Shown in pieces: positions 23,030-29,617 of a stretch of DNA of 31,601 bases. Positions within the stretch are counted from its first letter, which is position 1. Each line of letters opens with the position of its first letter. The position numbers were made by a program, and so were the translations under genes. Source of the stretch: a virus. A model generated the notes under the pieces. That model was given only the letters and a program-made list of their open reading frames with translations. It was not told the origin of the DNA and ran no database searches. The stretch is taken from IMG/VR virus record IMGVR_UViG_3300000116_000111, positions 1-31,601 of that record; one strand, given 5' to 3'.

Positions 23030-23397
23030 TATATTTTCCTTAACCTATCTATTACTTCCTTGTCCATACCAATGTAAGTATATTGATCATTGCGAATATG
23101 TTTTAAGTAAATCAAAAATGGCTTTAACACATGCCAGTACTTTTGATCAACCTGATACTCTAGCATCTTTAGTGCTGGTTTGATATCAAATACATTAAAG
23201 ATTACAATTAAATGATTTAATATTAATCTTTCAGATAACTCACCAGACTTATCATAACGATTAAATAGACGCTTGAGATACATGAATCTCTTTAGATCAT
23301 CATAAAACTCTTCAGCGTCTATTATATTTGGCTTATAGTAGCACCTAGCTGCATATAACAAAAAGTTCTTTTCGTCAAGTGTATCAAATATTTGCAT
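23029..23397 (-). CDS. Conserved T4-like phage protein (122 aa)
   Basis: The sequence LDEKNFLLYAARCYYKPNII, then EEFYDDLKRFMYLKRLFNRY and LILNHLIVIFNVF, matches a helical family that I recall from T4-like marine phages. No catalytic motif is present and it is predicted all-helical. It lies one base from the next gene (TAATG) and is probably co-translated with it. The ribosome binding site is poor. Function unknown. Confidence 0.78.
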   Translation of the reverse strand: MQIFDTLDEKNFLLYAARCYYKPNIIDAEEFYDDLKRFMYLKRLFNRYDKSGELSERLILNHLIVIFNVFDIKPALKMLEYQVDQKYWHVLKPFLIYLKHIRNDQYTYIGMDKEVIDRLRKI

Positions 23398-23421
23398 TTG
23401 TCATCCATAGAGTGTTTAGTT

Positions 23422-23787
23422 CTATTTAGACAACAAATTCCTCATCTGTCCTACTAATGTTTTTCTTGTCTTTCTACGATCAAGCTCAACTCCATGTTCA
23501 CGACCTAAAAGCTCTAATTCTTTTTTAGTCATAGATTCTAGTTCGTCAATTACACCGTCCTGGTTCAAATCTTCAGCTTGCCACTCATCTTCAACAACAG
23601 GCTCAGCAGCTGTTACTTCTTCATGAACAACTTGTACCTCTTCAATAGAAGGGATACCATAAAATTCATCAATCTGTGCTTGGGTGAATCTCGAAGATAC
23701 GAGAACTTCACCTGAATTTGGATCTACCCAGCCTTTGTTTTTTTCTGGGACAGCTCCTGCACACCATGCTGGAGGTCTAATTGCCAT
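23422..23787 (-). CDS. Hypothetical protein with EF-hand-like loop and SAP-like tail
   Basis: A 121-residue protein in three parts. The N-terminus (PPAWCAGAVPEKNKGWVDPN) and RFTQAQIDEFYG recall phage structural-associated proteins. DLNQDGVIDELE (residues 73-84) fits the canonical 12-residue EF-hand calcium loop at every ligand position (1, 3, 5, 9, 12). MTKKELELLGREHGVELDRR and the following helix form a SAP/Rho-N-like helix-extension-helix fold that often binds nucleic acid. AAGGA precedes the ATG. It may be a calcium-dependent virion or DNA-associated protein; this is inferred from motifs. Confidence 0.75.
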   Translation of the reverse strand: MAIRPPAWCAGAVPEKNKGWVDPNSGEVLVSSRFTQAQIDEFYGIPSIEEVQVVHEEVTAAEPVVEDEWQAEDLNQDGVIDELESMTKKELELLGREHGVELDRRKTRKTLVGQMRNLLSK

Positions 23788-23788
23788 A

Positions 23789-24778
23789 TTACATTCCTTT
23801 CATTGGAGTTGCAGATGGAATAATTTTCTTATCACCTGCTGCATTGTCACCTTTACGAGCTGCTGCATTTGGAGCAGCATTCGCAGCTTTTGTCATTTGA
23901 TCACCGGCTTCTGGATTATCAATAGTTGGACCTTTATGATCCTTTTTCATATCCATAGCGCCTTTGTTGTTCTTTTCTTTCTCATTCCAATCTTCTGAAT
24001 CAGCAGCTTTTGCATAATGCTTCCCATCTTTATCAGCAGTGCCACGAGCTTCCATGATACGTGCATAGATTGGAGGTAGAGTACTCTCTTGTGCCATATT
24101 ATCAGTCTCGGTAGACTTCTCTTTCTTCTCTTTTTTAGGATTCATTACAACTTCTTCATCGTCTTTAGAACCGTTGTATAGACCACGCTTCATTTTCTCC
24201 TTTGAAGACATTTCATTCTTTGATTTCTTCTTAGCGTGGCCATGAGACATTTCTGCAAGAATTGTTAAATCTTCTACAGCAACATCTTTTTCAATACCAT
24301 GCTCAAACATTACATCATAATGGGTTACATAACCTTCGCCAGGCGCTGTTTCCACAATTGTGTGCATCTCTGAGATAGGCTTACCTTTGCCCCACTTTGC
24401 ATGCTCAACATGAGTTGCACAATCATGTTTAATAGCTGCATCAGCGTTTGCTTTGTTAAGATCAGCTGCTTCATTCGTTGAAGAATTGACAGCTTGTGCA
24501 GTATCCTTCTTCATCGTCACTGGATGCTTTTTGCCTCCAGGCATAGTAAAGTGTGTCTTACCAGCCTTGTGCGCTGCTGCTGCTTTTGCCATGAACATAT
24601 CACGTTCATCTACAGGTACATCTTCTGGAATCTCAAAAGGTGCCTTTGGAAGCGTTACCGCTGCCTTACCCTTTTCAGAACTTGCGGAAGCTTTGGCAAG
24701 TTTCTTTGCCAATGCTGCTTTTTGACTTTCGTTGACTTCAGAATATTTCTCAGCCAACCTTCTGATCCATTCGCTCAT
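23789..24778 (-). CDS. Modular Lys/Ala-rich virion-associated protein
   Basis: A 329-residue protein. From the ATG chosen (AAGGAG lies a few bases before it) it starts MSEWIRRLAEKYSEVNESQK, a recurring opening in T4-like marine phages. A HFTMPGGKKHPVTMKK element, then a KWGKGKPISEMHTIVE/YDVMFEHGIEKDV module of about 60 residues, then STLPPIYARIMEARGTADKD, another recurring cassette, follow in order. The rest is low-complexity Lys/Asn/Ala. The upstream in-frame ATG (18 codons earlier) lies within the preceding gene and lacks a binding site. The composition and neighbours suggest a capsid-interior or scaffold-like role. Confidence 0.72.
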   Translation of the reverse strand: MSEWIRRLAEKYSEVNESQKAALAKKLAKASASSEKGKAAVTLPKAPFEIPEDVPVDERDMFMAKAAAAHKAGKTHFTMPGGKKHPVTMKKDTAQAVNSSTNEAADLNKANADAAIKHDCATHVEHAKWGKGKPISEMHTIVETAPGEGYVTHYDVMFEHGIEKDVAVEDLTILAEMSHGHAKKKSKNEMSSKEKMKRGLYNGSKDDEEVVMNPKKEKKEKSTETDNMAQESTLPPIYARIMEARGTADKDGKHYAKAADSEDWNEKEKNNKGAMDMKKDHKGPTIDNPEAGDQMTKAANAAPNAAARKGDNAAGDKKIIPSATPMKGM

Positions 24779-24788
24779 TGTTTTCTCC

Positions 24789-25067
24789 TTACATCCAAAG
24801 TTGAGCTGCGATTGATCCTGAAATAGCAACAATTGCTACCCAGAATAATTTATTTATAATTTGAACCGTTCTGGCATTATCATCAACTTTACGTTCTATC
24901 TCATCAAGTTTAGAAGATAGACGGTTCATTCTTTCATATGCTCGATCATGATCTTGTTTAAGACCAGCTAGCTTCTCTTCAGCACGGGCCATAGCAACCA
25001 TTGCTTCAGCCAGCTGATCCAGCTTAGATTCAATTCGATCAAGACGTGCGCTGTTTGTCTCTGCCAT
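24789..25067 (-). CDS. Coiled-coil protein with C-terminal membrane anchor (XhlA-like)
   Basis: A 92-residue protein: residues 5-65 are a heptad-patterned coiled coil (RLDRIESKLDQLAEAM; RLSSKLDEIERKVDDN), followed by one membrane segment (IINKLFWVAIVAISGSIAAQ) and a short tail. This plan resembles the XhlA hemolysin/holin-accessory family, membrane proteins that assist lysis. The ATG overlaps the stop of the upstream gene (TAATG); an in-frame start four codons earlier is less likely. A lysis-accessory role is possible, but spanins lie 3 kb away and no holin is visible here. Confidence 0.7.
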   Translation of the reverse strand: MAETNSARLDRIESKLDQLAEAMVAMARAEEKLAGLKQDHDRAYERMNRLSSKLDEIERKVDDNARTVQIINKLFWVAIVAISGSIAAQLWM

Positions 25068-25348
25068 TAACAGTTCCACCTTCTACGAGCTGCTTTGCCT
25101 CTTTCGCCAGTCCAACTTCTTGAACGAGAGCAGAAGGCCTTTCTTCTTTTAGCCGCCTTACTACCAGGCTTCAAGGTACTGGGCTTGGCGGTTACAGCTG
25201 TTTGTAATTTACTTCCAGGGTTACGTCTACGATAAGCTGCAACCCCTTTCTTTGTCATGCCAGCACCTTTGTCTACAGGACGTTTGTGTCCTGAGCTTAC
25301 TGACATGCCCGACATGTCTTCTTGGATAAATGTCTTGAAAGAAATCAT
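25067..25348 (-). CDS. Small basic protein with capsid-targeting-like N-terminus
   Basis: A 93-residue protein. The N-terminus MISFKTFIQEDMSG matches the pattern of T4 internal-protein capsid-targeting sequences, with I-Q-E as a possible prohead-protease site. The rest, KKGVAAYRRRNPGSKLQTAV, then KPGSKAAKRRKAFCSRSRSW and a RRRWNC ending, belongs to a recurring phage domain with this exact C-terminus. It is strongly basic, suited to binding DNA inside the head. The ATG overlaps the preceding stop as ATGA. Confidence 0.78.
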   Translation of the reverse strand: MISFKTFIQEDMSGMSVSSGHKRPVDKGAGMTKKGVAAYRRRNPGSKLQTAVTAKPSTLKPGSKAAKRRKAFCSRSRSWTGERGKAARRRWNC

Positions 25349-27198
25349 TTCTTCTTAACCATTTTTTTTAGTCTGTCTAACTTAGTGGTGACGTTGATAG
25401 CACCCTTCAGTCTATTGTTAGCTTTTCTTGAACCACTAAACGCATCATCACCTTTGGTTTTGTCCCAATATGATTGCATTGTGTCTTTGGAAAGCTCATT
25501 AACTGATTCAATATTCATACGCTTTGCTTTAGTACCCTTATTTCTTGCTTCTTGAGACATATTGTTAGCATGCATAGTTAGATGGTATGCCATATGCATA
25601 TCCTTTGCTTTTTTTTGAATAGAACCATCTTTATCTGCACCTGAACTAGAATGAGAAGCATTAAAGTGTGCTTCTGCTGCCTTCTTATGATGGACTGAGG
25701 CTTGGTGATGCAATCTTTGTAAAGTTGGACTAGAAGATTTTTCACCTGCCTTTGTATGAGCATCCGCAACCTCAATGTGATGTGCAGCAGTTTTATCATG
25801 AGCATCTGCTTGACTACTCGTTACAGTATGACTCTTATTACCGCCACCTCCGATGCTATTTGTGTCACGAGAATCTTTCCCAGAATACTTTTTAGTATGA
25901 CTCGGTGGCTTTACTGTCTGGTGTGTAAGATCTTCATCAAGCTCATTAACTGATTCAATATTCATAGCTTTAGATTTTTTAGTTACCATGCCACCCTCTC
26001 GGGCAAGACGTTTAAATGTTCTAGCTTGTCCACGTGATGCACCGTGTCTAGCTTCGTGCTTGTGGCGGTCTGCGAAAACAGAATGTTCGTATCCTTGGTC
26101 ACCGTGAGCTTCAGCAGCTTCATGATCGCCGTTTTCCTTAGCTGCATCCATTGCTTTCCAATGTTTATGGGCCATACTCCTATGATGTTTTTCAGCCTTA
26201 CCGTGAGCATCTTTATAATTATCAGTTAGAGCTTCTTCAAGCTCTACTTCTTCACGGATTTTAACTTTAAACATTTTTTCAACAGTTTGTTTGCCCATGT
26301 GCTTTGCCATGACTCTAATGATCTTTTCATAAACTTCCGTATCTTGACCATCAACAAACTTGATAAGAGCCATCCCTGCTTTGCCAGATGATAACATCTT
26401 GGCTGCTTTCATAAAGTCAGCTTTATCTATGCCACCACTTTTCTTTGCATATGAATTAAGTTCATCCGCAGCTTTTTTCATAGCAGGTGTTGCAGCTTCG
26501 TTCACGTCTTCTGTAGCAGCTACTTTAGCAGCAGATCCTTTGCCTTGCATTTTACGCAACTTATCATCAGCCATCTTCTGACCGCCAATACGCTTGTCCT
26601 GTGTACGAGCTGATTGACGAGGCTTACCAGCATCTGCAGCAGATTTTCTCATATAGTTGCTGAGTGTTTTGGATGATACTTCTGCAACTCTTTTAGCTGT
26701 GGCTGTTGCAATAGCCATCTTTTTGTCCATTGGCATGTCTGGGTCGTCCCTCTTGATGGCTTTTGCTATTTTATCTCTTTTACGAATCTCAGCAGGAGTA
26801 AGAGTCTTCTCTTTTTTCATAGCAGGTGTTGCAGCTTCGTTAACTTTCTTTTTAAATGTTTCCAAACCCTTTTTACCTCCTGATGCCATGCGGTCTGCTT
26901 TATTAGACTGAGTAGTAGCAATACGCTTCATACCACCTTCATCCATCTCCGCTTTCTTAACTTTACGACGAGCCAATTCAGCTTTAGCGTGAGTAGCCTG
27001 AGGATGATTTGGATTACGAGCAATAGCACTTAATCGTCTGTTATCCATTGACTGTGGATCTGCGTCTAAACTTTCTTTTATCTTCTCAAGGTGATCTCCA
27101 TACCTATGTGGAAGATCTTCAACTTTGTATTTTTGACCTTTATGAAATTCGTGATTTGGATCTTTTGCAGCTTTTCTCACTTCATGAAAATTTGCCAT
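25345..27198 (-). CDS. Mosaic modular protein with internal repeats (617 aa)
   Basis: A long, Lys/Ala/His-rich protein built of short modules. In order: an N-terminal RKAAKDPNHEFHKGQKY unit; MDNRRLSAIARNPNHPQATHA; VNEAATPAMKK (119-129) repeated at 232-242; a VSSKTLSNYMRKSAADAG unit (174-191) whose relative ELSKDTMQSYWDKTKGDD occurs at 568-585; a His-rich helical stretch (333-395) and another (461-545); and MNIESVNEL at 412-420 repeated at 561-569. No enzyme motif is evident. AAGGA precedes the ATG. Its neighbours carry capsid-targeting-like tags, so a head-interior or scaffold-like polyprotein is likely, though unproven. Confidence 0.75.
   Translation of the reverse strand: MANFHEVRKAAKDPNHEFHKGQKYKVEDLPHRYGDHLEKIKESLDADPQSMDNRRLSAIARNPNHPQATHAKAELARRKVKKAEMDEGGMKRIATTQSNKADRMASGGKKGLETFKKKVNEAATPAMKKEKTLTPAEIRKRDKIAKAIKRDDPDMPMDKKMAIATATAKRVAEVSSKTLSNYMRKSAADAGKPRQSARTQDKRIGGQKMADDKLRKMQGKGSAAKVAATEDVNEAATPAMKKAADELNSYAKKSGGIDKADFMKAAKMLSSGKAGMALIKFVDGQDTEVYEKIIRVMAKHMGKQTVEKMFKVKIREEVELEEALTDNYKDAHGKAEKHHRSMAHKHWKAMDAAKENGDHEAAEAHGDQGYEHSVFADRHKHEARHGASRGQARTFKRLAREGGMVTKKSKAMNIESVNELDEDLTHQTVKPPSHTKKYSGKDSRDTNSIGGGGNKSHTVTSSQADAHDKTAAHHIEVADAHTKAGEKSSSPTLQRLHHQASVHHKKAAEAHFNASHSSSGADKDGSIQKKAKDMHMAYHLTMHANNMSQEARNKGTKAKRMNIESVNELSKDTMQSYWDKTKGDDAFSGSRKANNRLKGAINVTTKLDRLKKMVKKK
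25493..25519 (-). repeat. 27-base direct repeat, copy A
   Basis: These 27 bases are identical to 25940-25966. On the minus strand they encode MNIESVNEL in the 617-residue protein. Exact identity at DNA level, including third codon positions, points to a recent duplication or recombination between modules. Confidence 0.9.
25940..25966 (-). repeat. 27-base direct repeat, copy B
   Basis: Exact copy of 25493-25519, in the same frame of the same gene, about 447 bases away. Recombination between the two would delete one His-rich module while keeping the frame (447 is a multiple of 3). Confidence 0.9.
26472..26502 (-). repeat. 31-base direct repeat, copy A
   Basis: Identical to 26811-26841. It encodes the NEAATPAMKK element in the 617-residue protein. 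Flanking bases diverge immediately, which marks the module boundary. Confidence 0.9.
26811..26841 (-). repeat. 31-base direct repeat, copy B
   Basis: Exact copy of 26472-26502, 339 bases away, also a multiple of three, so exchange between copies would keep the reading frame. Confidence 0.9.
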
Positions 27199-27274
27199 GT
27201 GTTTTTTCCTTGTTCGTGATCTGGGTGTTTTGGATCAGCAGCAGCTCTTCTCTTAATTGAAAAAATGTTTTCAT
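27182..27274 (-). pseudogene. Degenerate or frameshifted module between two modular genes
   Basis: AGGAGG (27284-27289) lies nine bases before an ATG that opens a 30-codon frame (MKTFFQLREELLLIQ...). A -1 shift at the six-T run just after the ATG changes the reading to (M)KTFFSIKRRAAADPKHPDHE, which resembles the start of the next protein (MANFHEVRKAAKDPNHEFHK). That second frame is also the in-phase continuation after the TAG stop of the gene at 27288. So this looks like a decayed or frameshift-expressed copy of the RKAAKDPNH module. The strong ribosome binding site is out of proportion to a dead frame. Confidence 0.55.
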
Positions 27275-27287
27275 TGTTTGTAGCCTC

Positions 27288-29084
27288 CTAAGCTAAATCC
27301 TTATCGTGGTTGAGACCACCAGTTTTCTTCTTTCTAATAAACGCGTTAACACGCGCGTGGCCCCATTGTGACGGGGTTGTACCAGGTCTATGACCTGTCT
27401 TCCATGCGGCAACCCCTCTTTGATAAACTTTCTTTAGAGTGCCTACTGAAATTCCTGATGCTTTTGACTTATCAGCAAATGATGCTTCTTGCATTGGCTT
27501 TTGTTTTAAATAATCCTTACGAGAGATCTTTGGACCACCATATTCATTCATGTTGGCTACTTTTGTATCTCTCATACGAGCTTTATCCATCATACGATCG
27601 TGTTTCTTTTTATCCATCTCTTTCTCACGATCAATCTTTGCTTTAGCTTGATCGGTATGAGAATTCTGTTCACCCATCATCTTACGGACAAATGTTGTAT
27701 GCTTGGATGGTTTAGTCTTGGCTGTCTTATCGCCTGGTGCTGGCTTATATGCTGCAGGATCGTTATCAGCCATTTTAGTTTGTTTCTTAAACTGACGGTC
27801 GCGAGCGATCTTTGTTGCCTTTGATAGACCTTTGTGGTAACGAGCAGGTTGAGTACCTTTACGATCAGCAATATCTTTATCTTGTGGAGTTGTTGCCTCA
27901 CCTGGAGTCATATCTTTTGCTTTTTTAGTTGACTCTGGTGTTCCCCACTCAGGTTTAGTACCCATAGTACCTTCAGGTAAACGAGACTTAGCATGTTCTT
28001 TACCATGAACTGTATCATGCCATTCCCAATCATGACCACCGTATGGATTCTTCTTTTTGACCTCGATACGATACTCACCTGTGTGACGATCATTATGATC
28101 ATAATTCTTACGAACTCTCCAAGTCTGACCTTTGTGCTGAGTATGAATTTCTCCATCAGAGCCACCACGCTTCCACTTTTGAGCTTCGTTTAGTGATTCT
28201 CTAACTACACCATCAACATCGTCTGTCTTAATACCAGCATCATCCCACTTTGGTTGTGTGTTAGGATCTGTCTTTTCAATGTCATTTAGCCAAACTCTCC
28301 AAGTCTCACCTTTGGATTCAACAATAACATAGTTTGCCCCAAGATGTTGGATATTACCAACAATATCGTGCTTGAGCATTACTACTTCATCACCGACCTT
28401 GTAGATACCATCCTTGATGTATGCTTCACGCAAATCTGATACAGGCTCTAGCTGAACATGATTCTTAAACTCTGTAGCCTCTTTAAGACCCATTCCCTTA
28501 CGTACAGCATTGAATAAACGCTTAGCATCAGGGTTAGACATTGCTTTTGGAAGACCTTGAGCAAATGATGTAAAGTCATTCTGCTTAGCATTATCTCTTT
28601 GCTTGGATGCTGACATACCTTCAACACCTTCAGCGTCTGGGTCTCTTTCACCAGCAGAAATTATATTGATCTTATTGAAGTTATAGAAACCATGACGTGC
28701 TTGCTTGCCATTGTATTTGTTTAGAAGTACGTCGAATTCTCTGATGCGATCAGATCCAACAACCATTACTAGGTTTCTGAATCCTTCATCATATAGAGCT
28801 ACAGCAACATCAATTGCTGTCTTTACTTTGTTGTTAATCATTACAGAACGAGCATGTTTAGGGAACATCTTCCTAACATGTTTCACTTTGTCTTTATACT
28901 GTAGTGGATTTTTATTCTTATCTTGTGACTGAGATACGTAAACACGATAAGGATTCTTACCAGCTTTTTGAGCTAGTTTATCAAATAACTTACCATGACC
29001 AATAGTAGGAGGGTTCATTCTACCAAAGGTAAAATAAACTGTCTTTTCCTCTTCAACAAGAAACTGACTGAATCTGTTAATCAT
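27288..29084 (-). CDS. Cytidylyltransferase-fold (NadM-like) modular protein with DUF5824-like tail
   Basis: A 598-residue fusion. The N-terminus MINRFSQFLVEEE is capsid-targeting-like, with L-V-E at 9-11. Residues 15-175 resemble a nucleotidylyltransferase: FTFGRMNPPTIGHGKLF has the (T/H)xGH motif (27-30) and GMSASKQRD the second signature. Later parts are a KOW-like module (221-270, KVGDEVVMLKHDIVGNI), a TWRVRKNYD module (302-368), low-complexity Lys/Asp linkers, and a C-terminal SGISVGTLKKVYQRGVAAW/HRPGTTPSQWGHARVNAF domain (about 543-598), as in DUF5824. L-x-E-(A/G) sites at 200-203, 218-221, 298-301 and 369-372 punctuate the chain. The enzyme may act on NAD or nucleotides; the substrate is inferred. 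Confidence 0.82.
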   Translation of the reverse strand: MINRFSQFLVEEEKTVYFTFGRMNPPTIGHGKLFDKLAQKAGKNPYRVYVSQSQDKNKNPLQYKDKVKHVRKMFPKHARSVMINNKVKTAIDVAVALYDEGFRNLVMVVGSDRIREFDVLLNKYNGKQARHGFYNFNKINIISAGERDPDAEGVEGMSASKQRDNAKQNDFTSFAQGLPKAMSNPDAKRLFNAVRKGMGLKEATEFKNHVQLEPVSDLREAYIKDGIYKVGDEVVMLKHDIVGNIQHLGANYVIVESKGETWRVWLNDIEKTDPNTQPKWDDAGIKTDDVDGVVRESLNEAQKWKRGGSDGEIHTQHKGQTWRVRKNYDHNDRHTGEYRIEVKKKNPYGGHDWEWHDTVHGKEHAKSRLPEGTMGTKPEWGTPESTKKAKDMTPGEATTPQDKDIADRKGTQPARYHKGLSKATKIARDRQFKKQTKMADNDPAAYKPAPGDKTAKTKPSKHTTFVRKMMGEQNSHTDQAKAKIDREKEMDKKKHDRMMDKARMRDTKVANMNEYGGPKISRKDYLKQKPMQEASFADKSKASGISVGTLKKVYQRGVAAWKTGHRPGTTPSQWGHARVNAFIRKKKTGGLNHDKDLA

Positions 29085-29086
29085 TT

Positions 29087-29617
29087 TTACCCGCGTTTTT
29101 TACCTAGTTCTGCCTGTCTTAATTTTGGTAACATCTTCTTAGCAAGTCGAGTTACTCTAGGCGCCATCTTATCTAGGCGCTTTTCAATCTCTTGCTTTCT
29201 TGCGGGAGTGAGATCTGCTTTTGCTATACCCTTTGTGAGTTTCTTAGCAATAGCATTACGTGCAGCTTTACGAGCACGTTTTGCGAGACGCTTTGCGTCT
29301 GCAACTTTCATTGAGGCTTTCTTACGACCAACTTTAAGACGAGCCTGATACTTTTTCATCTGACGAGCCTTAGCACGTCTTTGAGTCATTGTCAACGCTT
29401 CAGTAGTATGTTCATGATCGCAATCACAGTTTGGATCTGGATTGTCAATATCACATCCACACATCTCGCATTTAGTAGCTTCGTCAGTCGGTTCCACAGC
29501 TTCTCCTGTGTTACCAGTTGGAATATGTTTCTTGCGTTTGACTGCTTGACGTTTGATTAAATCATCTTCGCCAGGCATATAGTCTACAGGTGTAAAGTCT
29601 TTAAATTTAATTGCCAT
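29087..29617 (-). CDS. Very basic phage protein with Cys cluster
   Basis: A 176-residue protein. It starts MAIKFKDFTPVDYMPGEDDL. Residues about 50-67 hold CEMCGCDIDNPDPNCDC, a Cys-rich cluster likely to bind metal, followed by HEH. The remaining 100 residues are a Lys/Arg/Ala-rich helical domain (TMTQRRAKARQMKKYQARL; LTPARKQEIEKRLDKMAPRV; KKMLPKLRQAELGKKRG) that I recall as a recurrent domain in T4-like marine phage proteins. GAGGA precedes the ATG. Nucleic-acid binding in the head or on host DNA is plausible. Confidence 0.78.
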   Translation of the reverse strand: MAIKFKDFTPVDYMPGEDDLIKRQAVKRKKHIPTGNTGEAVEPTDEATKCEMCGCDIDNPDPNCDCDHEHTTEALTMTQRRAKARQMKKYQARLKVGRKKASMKVADAKRLAKRARKAARNAIAKKLTKGIAKADLTPARKQEIEKRLDKMAPRVTRLAKKMLPKLRQAELGKKRG

